Positions 36,701 through 45,905 of a stretch of 64,000 bases of DNA are shown in pieces (the stretch's first letter is position 1; every line of letters starts with the position of its first letter). A model generated the notes under the pieces. That model was given only the letters and a program-made list of their open reading frames with translations. It was not told where the DNA came from and did not search any database. The translations under genes and the position numbers were made by a program. The stretch spans positions 11,138,193 to 11,202,192 of the forward strand of contig OZ017768.1 in assembly GCA_963969345.1 (NCBI GenBank), in the 5' to 3' direction. Source of the stretch: Turbatrix aceti (lineage: Eukaryota; Nematoda; Chromadorea; Rhabditida; Panagrolaimidae).

Positions 36701-39700
36701 TTCAGGGGTTTCATCGCCAGCAAGTAGTCGTTCTATTCGATGCTCGTAAAAGCGGCATGCTTTGATGATCGCCGTACAAAATGTGCTGTAGCTGGGATGC
36801 TTTGGTATAAAAAGCATTTGAAAAACTCGATTGAAGGCTTCCGCGACGTTGGTATTTTTTGTAATACCAAGTGCAAAAAATGACACAACGAGGACAAGCC
36901 ATGTCTGATAGAAATATCGTAAAAGACGTCGAAACGTTGCTTCGCTTGGCCATTCGAAAGACGCGTCTTCTTGTCGAACAGGCACTCTGCGCAACACGAG
37001 GTCAAAAAAGCGCTTGATGTCACCTTTTGGTAGAAAAAGAGAACCCGCAAAGCACCGTATCCAGGTATTGATTATGAGTGATTTCCTTTTAGGCACCATA
37101 AACCCTATTTTGTTAGTATATTTGCGAATATTGTGGGGGACATGAAAGCAGCAGCCTTCGATGGACTCGATGCTCAGCAGATTCGCGAAGGCGTTCCGTG
37201 CGGCTCTTTCAAAGTCCATATGGGCTCTATGACATCGGATTGGGCCCGTCGTTGCTGCTCGTACGATAGATGTAAGTTTTATATAGAAATCCGTGTGCTT
37301 GCTCTTCATCAGGGTAAACAAGCAGGGCTTGTATTCGAATCGTAGCCCATTCTTTGACCAACACATTTGGTACACAACTAGGAATGCCTGGATAACCATT
37401 CATCTGGCGCGGCTGGTACAAATGATTTGGCGTATACAAAATACCCTGAGCGATTTGCCGATCTTGGTAACCAATTCCGGGGTAGCGATGTCCTTGGTCA
37501 ATATGATGGTTGCCGGGTAACACATTTGGTACACAACTAGGAATGCCTGGATAACCATTCATCTGGCGCGGCTGGTACAAATGATTTGGCGTATACAAAA
37601 TACCCTGAGCGATTTGCCGATCTTGGTAACCAATTCCGGGGTAGCGATGTCCTTGGTCAATATGGTTGCCGGGTAACACATTTGGTACACAACTAGGAAT
37701 GCCTGGATAACCATTCATCTGGCGCGGCTGGTACAAATGATTTGGCGTATACAAAATACCCTGACCGCCGTGAGGATAGTTTCCTTGCAAGCTTTGGAAA
37801 GGTAATACGACTAGTTGGTTACCTGAAAATTCTCCTCTTTGTGATAAACCAATGTTGTTAAGCAGCCTACCCCTAGTCACGCCAGTGTGGTTGATGGAGG
37901 AATGAGGTTGACGATTTGACCTGCCAATGACGGAAGAATGAAGTTGCACGTCTATAATTTTTTCCGAAGTTTTTTTTCATCTCATCTGTTATGGGCCTCA
38001 CCTGGACGAACCCTGCTGTTGTCGTAGGGGGTTGGTCGTTGACCTACAATGCTACGATGATTTTGAGAATCACCGTTTCCTCCAACGTTGTTGGAGGTGC
38101 CAGAAGTATTTGCAGTACCTTGCGGGGCAGCCTGAATTAAAGGTATATAAATTTATTATAAACGAGTTTATCTTACAGTTTTTTTCAGATAACGATTGAA
38201 GACGAATGAAAATCGTTTCCTGTCGATCGGTTTGTTAAGAATTACGGAAAGACGGCGCATGGCTTCTTGTCGATCATATTCCTCGTTAGCACATCCCCGC
38301 ATTACTTCCTCGAGATCAGGTCTACTCCATTGCACCTGGAGTCTGAGTGATGTCATAGCCGATTGATTATTGATAAAAAAAGTGATTACTGAACGGTTTT
38401 TGTGACTGCAGACGCGTGTTTTCAATAACATTGCCCTCTCATTATGTTTTCTCTCAAGTGCATTGTCTCTCAGAACAGGTGAATAATCGTTTTTTTCCGT
38501 TCTGACGTTTATATGTCACATCACAGACATTCTTTTACATGTATTCATAACAATATTGCAGTTGAAAAAATAAACGTGCGTTCGTGCTAATTATTAGCAC
38601 GCAAAATTAAATATGAGTACTATTTACCTTCAATGTTTTTTACTTCGATTTTCTGGCATTTGTTATTATTTCTTCGGTTTTTTTATCTTTTCGATGTGTG
38701 CCATTTATTATGACGCAATCAACAATATGCATTGTTGGGTTTTATATACAAAAAAAATTAGTTTACATGCAATAAAAAAGCACCTTTTATCACTCGGTGC
38801 AAGCTTCATGCATGAACAGTGATTGATTTGTTTCTTGCGCTCGGTGCAATCGTCATGTATGAACAGATTGCTTTTTTTATTATACATCGATCAGTTATTA
38901 TGCATCGATCAACTCCATTTTAAACGATAATGGGTAGTTCGTCTGTCATTTTATCTCTTTCTGACGTCTCTGTCCGTCATTTGTCCGACCGATGATAACG
39001 TCTGTCTGACATCTGTTTACGCAACATCAGATCGGTACTTGAGTGTCGCAACTTTTAAGGTCATACTGGCTGCCACCACCGATGCTGCGGTTTTCGGCAT
39101 ACCCCGAGGGTTTATAAATCTACTGCCCGACTATCTTGACCTAGATTATGCGGATCGCTGCGCGTACAACGCTGGGAAACATAAGACGCCCGGGAAAGGG
39201 TTTTCTGACTGACTGAATCGGTGAAACATAAAAAACCAACCTGTTGCCTGTTGGGGCGTCCAGAAGCCGTGCACCTTATAGGCAAATTCACTTGATGCCT
39301 CTGCAGCGTATTGCACTAGGCGGCGGTCTGTCGTGCAAAACGCAGACGTCGTAATGGTAGGGAATTCCATGATGAAAGGCTTGCATGGTTGGATGTTGAT
39401 CGGCGGTATCCAGTGCAGTTTGACGTGGTGCTTATCCAGTGGCACAACCCTCGGCGGCAAGGGCACGTGCGAAGACGTCGGTTGCTCAGCGCGCCAGTTT
39501 GAATAAGTATGATCGATAAAGCAGTGCATACGGGCGACCTGTTGTGGCGTAAAATGGTCCGCGCACCCGCCCATGCCATAGCCCATCAAGTTGTGCGCAA
39601 CGTTTGTATTCGCTAATGTAGTGGGATATCTGGGGCATGATGATTCGGTCGGAGCGTCTGCAACATTGCATTGCGTACTTTTGATCGTTGGAGGAGTGTC

Positions 39701-41425
39701 TTCAACGAGGTCCCCGGTAACCAGGGAGGGAGCTTCTTCGTAGCACTCATCGTCGCAGGGAACTTCACTGATGCCGTGGTGGACGTGCCAGAGGCCAAAT
39801 ATGTGGCCTATTTCATGAACCAGAAAGCCTGGGACTCCAAATTTGTTTGCCTAAAACAAAAAATAAAAAAATGGGTAAAAAATATGCGAAATATTTCACA
39901 AAAATTAACTGACCTGAAGCAGAATGCCACCTTGCAACGTCAACGCCGACTGCTCCCATGGAAACGTAGCAATTCCGCTTGCATCGGTTAGTGTTTCGAC
40001 CAGGTAAACTACTAGAGATCCACCAGCTACATCGCGTCCAATGCCAATGGCATCTTTGTATTCATCCGCACTCATGTACTTACGATAAGCGTTTTTAGGA
40101 TCGATACATGCATGTACATCACCAGTGTCGTTGTTGTCTTTTGGACAACAATCCCCATCGTCAAAGTCAAATCTTAGTGAGTTGCAAACATGATCACAAT
40201 GACCGTTGCCTCGAAGATCAGGAGTACACTGGTCTGAGAATTCAATCTCTTGACAATCTCCACCGTCATCTTCAGTGGCTTCTTTTCTGCATTCGCGTTG
40301 ACAAATGCCGTCGCCGACATTTAATGACGTGCATCCAAAGATGATCATTTTGTGCCGAAGATTACTTCTTGCAACATGGATCACTGAAAGAGTCAGCGAA
40401 ATATTGTACTGTGCCAGCGTGGTTTCAATTTCCTTGTGTTGAGCTTCGATTTGGAAGTTACTAACAATTGCGTTAGACCCGTCGGACTCACTTACAATAA
40501 TTACGGTGTACTTCAACGTTTTCAATTGACGATAGGGTGAGTTTTCAGCGTGGTAGTGCTTAATTATATTTGGATCATCGCAGATGGCTTTTCCGCAAAC
40601 CGGGATATTTATTAGTGTTAACTTTGGATAATGTGCCATCATGGGTCGATTGAAGGCATCCCAAATTGCTGACACCGAACCAATTATCTTCCAATTGGTC
40701 AAATCTTTAAGGGCATCCATAAATAACTAAAAAAAAATTTTTAATCATGCGTGTGAATAAAAACAAGTTACAAAATTGTCGTCATAATGTGATGTGAATT
40801 TCAAATTGCTAATTCCGCCACGAAAACCGACAAATTGTTTGTTGATAGACCTGGTGCCAAGAAATAGTCGTATACACAGTAGCTGTGACTGCGTAAACAG
40901 TGGAAAAGCAATCTGAAAATGGCTTTTGATTTTGTTTTCAATAATCTAATTTTTTGCCTTTTTGTTGACCAGGTCAAAAACGACGTTATTGATAGACAAA
41001 CTTGTTTGCTTAGTTGAAAAATGGACATTGATACGATTTACTTGTTGAAAAGAAATCGGAGCTTTGGCAATCCATTGGCCTCGAACAGTGACGCCAAATT
41101 GCAAATTTCTCTCCTCATCTGATGAATCGTCCGTCGTAATTGCGATTCCCCAGTACGAAGTATCTTCGCAGATGTTGGTGAGTTCAACGATAGATGCTCC
41201 CACAGCTTGCCCTCCATCAGGTTCGACAACAACACTGACGCCGAAGGCAGTCTGTCGACTGAACTGTGTCAGGAACTTGTCCGACGCTTCGCTTTCGAGC
41301 ATCAAACCAGATGAGCCATTTAGTCGCACAGCAAAGTTTTCGTTCTTGGTAGATTGGTGGACGTTCAAACATTCGGCTGATAATAGAGCACAAATTAGAA
41401 TTTTGAGCGTGGGATTTACCCGCAT
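27719..41425 (-). CDS. pappalysin-like secreted metalloprotease (PAPP-A family, M43B)
   Basis: Seven exons join in phase to 1652 aa: 41425-40970, 40912-40772, 40726-39914, 39850-39241, 31255-29695, 29146-28070, 28019-27719. Order of parts: signal peptide (MRVNPTLKILICALLSAEC); laminin-G-like domain ending FVGFRGGISNLKF; two Lin-12/Notch repeats (NVGDGICQRECRKE and RGNGHCDHVCNSLRFDFDDG); a metzincin catalytic core with zinc motif HEIGHIFGLWH and Met-turn NLMGYGMGG; QVARMHCFIDHTYSNW; QQATGPPDADLCSPSVRAW, spanning the 8 kb intron and matching the PAPP-A sequence GPPD..; an EGF/DSL-like CGDGILHEKEECDDGN unit; CCP/sushi modules; and a third Notch repeat VGDGWCDLQNNRAHCHWDGG. Vertebrate PAPP-A is similar in length and order and cleaves IGF-binding proteins; the substrate here is unknown. 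The exon 1 donor (GTCAAC) is weak. Intron 4 (39240-31256) contains a cystatin gene, a tRNA and a MULE. Confidence 0.93.
29262..29504 (-). CDS. possible small intronless gene nested in a pappalysin intron
   Basis: An 80-codon frame starting MQAICGVIFPLGFSCCTITG lies wholly inside the 547 bp intron 29694-29147. TATAAAAG (reverse of 29556-29563) sits about 52 bases before the ATG. The start looks like a signal peptide and the C-terminal third is Cys-rich (CTALAWCGCHSPV). GC content is higher than in the surrounding introns. The frame is not needed by the protease, whose flanking exons join in phase without it. Several antisense frames are also open, so coding status is uncertain. Confidence 0.3.
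   Translation of the reverse strand: MQAICGVIFPLGFSCCTITGDPRPSGRLALSMAMTERRDEVLQDQRSCYRPESYSSKYRSSAAMILCTALAWCGCHSPVT
31821..32202 (+). CDS. cystatin/stefin-like cysteine protease inhibitor
   Basis: Two exons (31821-32084, 32140-32202) give 108 aa. The cystatin core is clear: FVIKQAAEVALDQYNQQSNS (helix), the inhibitory loop QVVAG in EATSQVVAGVVYRLKLKLAP, and a C-terminal segment NAEIHQRPGSNLAQVTFN that carries a PG in place of the usual PW hairpin. A glycine sits near the N-terminus (MGKNVGTQ), as required for the N-terminal wedge. There is no signal peptide and no cysteine, so it is type-1 (stefin-like) and probably intracellular, blocking papain-family proteases. The Trp-to-Gly change in the second loop may weaken binding to cathepsin B-like targets. 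The gene lies inside the long intron of the pappalysin gene, on the opposite strand. Confidence 0.88.
32453..32583. repeat. nested hairpins downstream of the cystatin gene
   Basis: 32453-32485 and 32529-32561 form a 33 bp imperfect inverted repeat (30 of 33 by eye) built on GCCRGCAGGAAGAGACTG. Overlapping its right arm is a perfect 11 bp hairpin (GCTGGCTGAAA, 32556-32566, with TTTCAGCCAGC, 32573-32583). The structure could be a degraded element or a structured RNA. Confidence 0.75.
32924..32992 (-). pseudogene. tRNA-Gly(GCC) gene interrupted by a transposon at its 5' end
   Basis: Read on the minus strand, the sequence runs ATCGGTGGTTCAGTGG (box A), anticodon loop CTGCCAC (GCC), box B GGTTCGATTCC, and ends CCGATGC plus discriminator A. 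The expected 5' start is GCATCGG to pair with CCGATGC, but the first two bases are missing: the sequence stops at the assembly gap after ATCGGTGGT (complement of 32984-32992). The missing GC plus a second copy of ATCGGTGGT lies at 39075-39085, beyond the MULE. The insertion has split the acceptor stem. The internal promoters are intact, so transcription may continue, but the first two acceptor-stem pairs would be lost. Confidence 0.85.
32993..33192. other. assembly gap (200 N)
   Basis: The gap lies exactly between the target-site duplication inside the tRNA gene and the first base of the MULE terminal repeat. Its true length may be close to zero. Confidence 0.99.
33562..34549. repeat. 407-408 bp tandem repeat, 2.4 copies
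   Basis: Copies begin AGGCATTTGCTCATCATGCT at 33562, 33970 and 34377. They are almost identical, differing in poly-T/A lengths and single bases; the third is truncated. This subterminal array lies inside the MULE. Confidence 0.95.
34550..35251. other. non-coding MULE interior
   Basis: AT-rich DNA between the tandem repeat and the transposase stop. Contains a short ACTTT run near 35173. No gene seen. Confidence 0.5.
35252..37399 (-). CDS. MULE transposase-like protein with duplicated C-terminal domain
   Basis: A 715-codon open frame. Residues about 20-230 match the MULE transposase core: YKPCLFTLMKSKHTDFYIKL, then AHMDFERAARNAF (second catalytic Asp as DFE, residue 62), GCCFHVP (the C..H motif) and NTNVAEAFNRVF, holding the final Glu (about 187). 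The first catalytic Asp region (DGTF-type) is not in this frame. After it come two related blocks of about 130 aa (roughly 350-480 and 590-715), each reading P[SP]..WV..AR...GLP, then ALAMD or ALSMD, L[IL]SWP and a final FPTLF- or DPTLFF-type strand. They are separated by a repeated GPSDVAGPTNV-type linker encoded by a 15 bp minisatellite. The fold of these blocks was not identified. The frame opens within the last copy of a 159 bp repeat whose own coding frame differs. It lacks an obvious start of its own, so it is either a downstream exon or a frameshifted remnant. Confidence 0.8.
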   Translation of the reverse strand: MVIQAFLVVYQMCWSKNGLRFEYKPCLFTLMKSKHTDFYIKLTSIVRAATTGPIRCHRAHMDFERAARNAFANLLSIESIEGCCFHVPHNIRKYTNKIGFMVPKRKSLIINTWIRCFAGSLFLPKGDIKRFFDLVLRRVPVRQEDASFEWPSEATFRRLLRYFYQTWLVLVVSFFALGITKNTNVAEAFNRVFQMLFIPKHPSYSTFCTAIIKACRFYEHRIERLLAGDETPEVRSPKSVLADKLILQLEKEYSEKNVSAMTDDDFSIASVKHILSVALIQKFTRSKSGIPTEFGNLTSGLQEALFNKYEGTFTTPEELLSALSPTPMEVFVHNPPVPPSTNANGLFPASMVTVNVPSEEWVAAARDLMGLPEVNFSRAIALSMDTYESVPDRIITSEQPMSMTCAIRHLISWPDEVGFYENADTHEDKTTQELSALLKVNIAVEVVIGEYNIVSPSGTNRQETGFPTLFVKKCAEGYVPVIQMIDPDYYPEDIPISDPVHYPYFDDISDPFDVSGPSDVAGPTNVSGPSDVAGPTNVSGPSDVAAPSNVSGPSDVAAPSNVADPTNVAGTDLDITVSATEVLVNPPSSLWVENARRHFGLPIVDCYRALALAMDPFDAIPEHLTVTKQSTTLIRALLNLISWPGEPIRSSLTRFEHMTADLLSEFFKINIAIEMSPRRYRIFSSTGNGIQSMEDPTLFFRATSAGFQSITMMSE
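35694..35871. repeat. 15 bp coding minisatellite (GPSDV/GPTNV/APSNV linker)
   Basis: About twelve tandem units of the type GCGACATCGGATGGA or GAGACATTGGTCGGA. The period is a multiple of three, so the protein frame is kept. Located between the two related domains of the MULE protein. Confidence 0.9.
37227..38431 (-). CDS. upstream exons of the MULE gene (or a second MULE protein)
   Basis: Three exons join in phase: 38431-38177, 38131-38002 and 37951 onward. Introns are 45 and 50 bp with good sites. Exon 1 encodes LRLQVQWSRPDLEEVMRGCA followed by RQEAMRRLSVILNKPIDRKR, a compact charged domain I do not recognise; the most likely ATG gives MTSLRLQVQW (38356), though the frame is open to 38431. 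Exon 2 is Asn/Gly/Ser-rich. Exon 3 encodes 2.5 copies of a 52-53 aa repeat (IDQGHRYPGIGYQDRQIAQG followed by ILYTPNHLYQPRQMNGYPGI). It runs on to a stop at 37227, overlapping the transposase frame in another phase. A splice or frameshift inside the repeat could connect both parts into one protein; no unique junction can be chosen. Confidence 0.55.
37360..37762. repeat. 159/156 bp coding tandem repeat, about 2.5 copies
   Basis: Copies begin AACACATTTGGTACACAACT at 37360, 37519 and 37675. The 3 bp difference between copies is one His codon, so the frame is kept. Confidence 0.95.
39044..39085. repeat. right MULE terminal repeat, target duplication and displaced tRNA 5' end
   Basis: 39044-39074 is the right terminal repeat. 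39075-39083 (ACCACCGAT) is the second copy of the 9 bp target duplication. 39084-39085 (GC) supplies the two missing 5' bases of the tRNA-Gly gene. Confidence 0.9.
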
Positions 41426-42303
41426 TGTTAACACAACTTGTTAAAAATGTGATCATTTTAAAATAATTTTGAAGAGAGACTGACGTTTTTTTAACAAAAA
41501 AAAATGCAGTATCACATTTGAGGAAATGCAGTATCACATTTCTGAACACCTGACTTTGAGTAAAAATGCTATCATTTTCGAGTCGATATTGAATTAACTA
41601 AAGTGGAGTCCCTTAGAGATGCCTACAACTTTGGTTAAAAACATTTGAAGTGGTAAATTTACGGGGTCACCAATTCAAAACCGGCTCGCAGACTTAACCT
41701 ACAATCAGTATGTCTTCCGACATCCCGTGAAGATTTTTCTGAGAAAGAAGCTTTTTCTGACACAGGTTGCAACATCCAAGCCAACGAAGCGGAACGGAAT
41801 GACGAATCACCGGGTTATACGGCGGTTGTTTTCGACTTTTTTAAGCTTCCCCCTAAATTTTGAACCGCATAAAAATTGTGAAATACGAGTGCAATTTTGT
41901 ACCAAAAAGGGACAATTTTAGTGACTTTATTTCGAATAAAACAGATAATGCCGTCCTTTGTGGAGCATGATGATCCAAGATGACCATTTTCGGCAATACT
42001 GTTGCTATTGCTTCATAGCTATTGCTCTTGATTAGTTGTGATTTTGTGAGGTTTTTTGATAATAAAAATTGAAAGATATTTTTGGTTTGTGACAGCATTG
42101 ATAATGGCTTCATTATTGTGATTTGAAATAATATATTAACTTTTTCCGCACGAATTCTGTACTAAACAATTCAATGATGTGAGTCAACTGACACACCACC
42201 CTACGTCTCGCTTAAAAAAAAGTTTTATGCCTGTAACTAATAAGGCAGGGTACGGAACCATCTATATTTATTATAGGATAGAAAGGATAGAAAATAGTGC
42301 ACT
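41426..42303. other. intergenic region between the metalloprotease and the trypsin cluster
   Basis: Holds the pappalysin promoter (minus) and AT-rich DNA. No gene is supported. Confidence 0.5.
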
Positions 42304-42412
42304 TATGGTAAAATGTATGCGGGTATTTTTCTGTTTTTTTGTCTTACCAGCCAAACGTTACGAGCTCAGTCGGTCGGCTTCTATGTACATATTAGCAATC
42401 AATGCGGTCAAT
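42304..42412 (+). pseudogene. relic of a fourth trypsin-like gene (first-exon fragment)
   Basis: AAAATGTATGCGGGTATTTT (42310) parallels AAAATGTACTCGGGTATTCT at the start of the protease gene at 42732, and CAATGCGGTCAA (about 42397) parallels the same words before that gene's CGQTP motif. Thus the signal peptide and pro-segment start were duplicated. The copy has lost its frame and ends before the IVGG region. Confidence 0.6.
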
Positions 42413-42731
42413 AATTTTTTTTTTAACTAGTATTTGCCAAAAACACACATTGATTTCCGCATTTTCTGTTCAAGCGCACCTTAAAGCAAACGTTTGCGTC
42501 ATATCGACGATAAGGTAATGCATTATTGCACACCTTTTTTCCGTACCTTTAGTTGTTAGCTTAACAGTAATAAAAAAAATCTTCGATAATGGGATGCACT
42601 TAAACCTAACCTCACAAACGCACCCAGACATCAGGCACTAAAAACAGCTCTACGCCTTCTATTGCTGATAAGGTAAAATCCATAATATAAAATGATTCGG
42701 GGTAGGCTCCAATAATATACTGCTTGCTAAA

Positions 42732-43670
42732 ATGTACTCGGGTATTCTTCTGTTTTTTGGTTTTGCTTGTCGAGCAATATTAGCTTCTAATGACAACCAA
42801 TGCGGTCAAACACCGGTGCCACCCAGCATTTCTGTCAACATAGTGGGGGGCACTACTGCTACGCCCGGTTCATGGCCTTGGCAAGTTTTGGTATGGAATA
42901 GTTTCACTGGTACTGTCTGCGGTGGATCAATCATTGCCAGCGATTGGATTCTTACAGCTGGGCACTGCGTTGACGGTTATGTCAACAATCCCGGGTATTT
43001 CAATGTTTATGCTGGCGCAAGCAACATTAGGTAAGATTTGTTTGACACAAACGTTGAAGTTGATGAACGTTTTAGCGATCTTCCCAAAGCGATACATGTG
43101 AAGAAAGTTCACATTCATCCAAATTATGGGCATCTGTCCAATAGCATCGTGAAACATGTCCCTGAGAATGACATTGCTTTGCTTCAATTATCGACGCCAT
43201 TAACGTACTCTAATTCAATTCTGCCAGTTTGTCTTCCATCAACTAATGACACATTACCTAATTCTGCCGTGGCCACCGGTTGGGGAGTAACATATTCCGG
43301 ATCCGATGATATAAGCAAGACGCTTAGACAAGTCAGACTACCGATTGTAAACATCGACTCTTGCGCGGAGCGTTACGGTGATGTTCTGATCAAAAACATG
43401 GTGCTATGTGCGGGCCAGAATGGCAAAGACACCTGCCAAGGCGATTCCGGTGGTCCACTGGTAGCCCAGAGATCAGATGGATCATGGTATCAACTTGGTG
43501 TTACGTCGTGGGGCATTGGATGTGGATCTGTTGACCCGGGTGTTTATGCCAGTGTTTCGCACTTTCATGATTTTATTTCGGATACCACAAAAAGCAACGG
43601 CACCTACGCAACGTTTAGCCTGATGACTGCCGCTCTCTATCTTATCTTTGTTTTCTTTGTTTCGATTTAA
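42732..43670 (+). CDS. trypsin-like serine protease 1 with C-terminal membrane anchor
   Basis: Two exons (42732-43030, 43076-43670; intron 45 bp) give 297 aa. A signal peptide (MYSGILLFFGFACRAILAS) is followed by a short pro-segment with the CGQTP cysteine that normally tethers the propeptide, and the mature start IVGGTTATPGSWPWQVLV. The triad is complete: LTAGHC, ENDIALL and CQGDSGGP. Asp six residues before the active Ser and the SWGIGCG wall indicate trypsin-like (Arg/Lys) specificity. The residue before IVGG is Asn (SVN-IVGG), so autoactivation by trypsin-like cleavage is not expected. The C-terminus after SDTTKSNGT is a 19-residue hydrophobic tail (FSLMTAALYLIFVFFVSI), pointing to a GPI anchor or transmembrane tether as in testisin or prostasin. 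First of a tandem cluster of three. Confidence 0.93.
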
Positions 43671-44393
43671 TAAATGCAAGCTATTATTCAAAGTTAAACT
43701 AAAATAAATGCAGTATTCACGTAGATTTGGAAATTTTGTTTATTGCTGTAAAAACATTTTTTTTGGTTTTTTTTGCAACACATTCAACTGAATAGCCAAA
43801 CAATTTTGAAAACGAACATTCACCGATTTGTCCTCACAAGTTTTAGTATAACAACAGGCCTTTATTTTGATTGCATTGTCGTGACTCAAAGCACAGAAAA
43901 CGTCAAAATTGTATTTATTTAAAGAATCATACGAAACAAATTTTTCATTGATTGTTAGCCAGGGTTTCATGGTATTGTTTTTTTCACGACTGCGTATAAC
44001 CGACTTTAGACAATGATGCAGGATTTTGCAAACAAGTGTCAAAATTGTATAGAAATTTATTGCAAACACCACAGAAAATACTTTTGTTAGTGGCGCATGT
44101 ACAATGTTAAATCATCCGGTTTTGGCATGATTTTTGCTCTCATTGCACACATTTATAATCATTGTAAATCTGACACATTTTTCACTTTTGGCTATCGCTG
44201 CATAAAAATATAACCTATTTATTACATTGGTTTTCTTTGCTTGAGTCAAAACACACACCCTTTGCTTGTCGTTAGGTAATATAATGTTTTCCGCACCCCG
44301 CCTATCACTCATAAAATCCACAGCGAAACAAACATAAACAGTCACGTATCACTGACATTGGAAGTGGCTTCAACAACAAAGTGTCAATCAGAC
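43671..44393. other. intergenic region within the trypsin cluster
   Basis: AT-rich spacer with the promoter of the second protease. Minus-strand frames at 43740-44072 and 44112-44345 have no recognisable content. Confidence 0.5.
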
Positions 44394-45367
44394 ATGATTT
44401 GGGGTACTTTGTTGGTTCTCTGTCTGGCAACCCAAGCATTAGCATTTTCTTTTACATTTGGCCCAACATGTGGTCAAACGCCGGTAAAACCAAATATTTC
44501 CATAAAAATTGTCGGGGGTACCCCAGCAATAACAAGCTCATGGCCGTGGCAGATTCTGCTTGTCAATAGTAAAATCAATGTTATGTGTGGTGGATCAATT
44601 ATTGACAAAAACTGGATTCTTACTGCGGGACATTGTGTGGAGGGTAACGTCAGTCATCCTGAGTATTTCAACGTTTATGCAGGCACGAGTATGAGCCAGT
44701 AGGAGCATTTTGTTATATGCTTTATGTTTATTATTAATTTAACGTTATTCAACATTTTAGTCAACTTCCCTCACCTATAAAAGTGAAACGTATTTACATT
44801 CATCCAAATTATGGTAGTCTGTCCGGTTATAGTACCGGTGTACCTGAAAACGACGTTGCTTTGCTTCAATTGGCAACGTCTTTAACCTACTCTAATTCAA
44901 TCCAGCATGTCTGTCTTCCGTCGTATAATGACTCGATACCTGATTATGCCGTGGCCACAGGTTGGGGGTACACAAATGAATATGGCTATGGAGGTCCCAG
45001 TAACGAGCTTCGACAAGTCAAACTACCACTGGTGAGCGATATGAGCTGCTTAAGAAGCTACGGTATTCTTTTTAATTGGAACACAATGATCTGCGCTGGT
45101 CAAGCTGGCAAGGACACCTGCCAGGGAGACTCCGGTGGTCCCCTTGTAGCTAAGAGATCCGATGGATCGTGGTATCAGCTGGGTGTAACATCGTGGGGAA
45201 TTGGGTGCGGATCAAATGATCCTGGTGTTTATGCTCGAGTTCTTCATTTTTGTAGTTTTATTTCGAACACTACAAATAATGACGTAACTTGTAGCGTTTG
45301 TGGCTTGAGTATTTGCGTTAGCTGCATGGTATTTGCAATTGTTGTTTCAATTTTTGATAGATTATAA
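44394..45367 (+). CDS. trypsin-like serine protease 2 with C-terminal hydrophobic tail
   Basis: Two exons (44394-44698, 44761-45367) give 303 aa. The ATG at 44394 begins a good signal peptide (MIWGTLLVLCLATQALA); an upstream in-frame TTG was rejected. The pro-segment has CGQTPVKPNISIK and then IVGGTPAITSSWPWQ, so activation after Lys by a trypsin-like enzyme is normal here. Triad: LTAGHC, ENDVALL, CQGDSGGP, with the specificity Asp in place. The intron is at the same position and phase as in the neighbour, and the sequence CQGDSGGPLVA is shared, so they are tandem duplicates. The tail after NDVTCSVCGLS is hydrophobic (VSCMVFAIVVSI), again implying membrane attachment. Confidence 0.93.
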
Positions 45368-45507
45368 TTATTTGATAAAATTACATAACAAATTTTATGA
45401 CGATAACCAAGGTGTTGCATGTCGTGCACTTTACACGCACGCACGAAACAATTACCCAAACATATTAGCGTGCAAAGCCTTCCAATTCCGTTGTTTGCCA
45501 GTTCAAT

Positions 45508-45626
45508 TTTTTGCTTTCGGGTCGGGTTTTCGAGTCAGGTAAAAAAAAAAATAAAGTTTCGGGTATCCGTGTTTCGTATCTAGGTCGGGTACCCGAACGG
45601 TACCCCAACTTTTTTTGCAGCACTGG
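45508..45626. mobile_element. diverged copy of the CCCGA-type hAT MITE
   Basis: Runs of GGGTCGGGTTTTCG, TTCGGGTATCCG and GGTCGGGTACCCGAAC, ending in GCAGCACTGG, recall the element at 21837-22068 with its CAGTGTTG ends. Ends and target duplication can no longer be recognised with certainty. Confidence 0.5.
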
Positions 45627-45905
45627 TCGTGTCGTGTAGCTTTCAACCTCACAAAATGCAACACTTTGACAATAACACAGGATCAAGACGAATGTAAAAA
45701 AGTGCGCAAGTTGCACACTATTTATGTAATGTAAAGTCTAAGGAATCAATCAGCTAAGATAAAACAGTCTGGTACACCTGTACACACGACTGTTTTTCTA
45801 GCATCTCACTGACATGAGTCCCGTACAACCAGGTAACCTCGTCGTCGCATCATATCAGAGACAAAGCATAAATTCGATACTGGCTTCTTTGAAAAAGAGT
45901 GCGAC

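Larger units (their letters stand above)
33193..39074. mobile_element. Mutator-like (MULE) DNA transposon, about 5.9 kb
   Basis: The left end (33193-33223, GGCAGCCAGTAGGACCTTAA...) and right end (reverse complement of 39044-39074) are 31 bp terminal inverted repeats with one mismatch. The flanks carry the same 9 bp sequence ACCACCGAT (32984-32992 and 39075-39083), the size typical of Mutator insertions. Inside are a 407 bp tandem repeat at the left end, a transposase-type frame (35252-37399), and upstream exons with a coding minisatellite (37227-38431). All coding parts read leftwards. It sits in the long intron of the pappalysin gene, which still has compatible splice phases around it. Confidence 0.92.
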
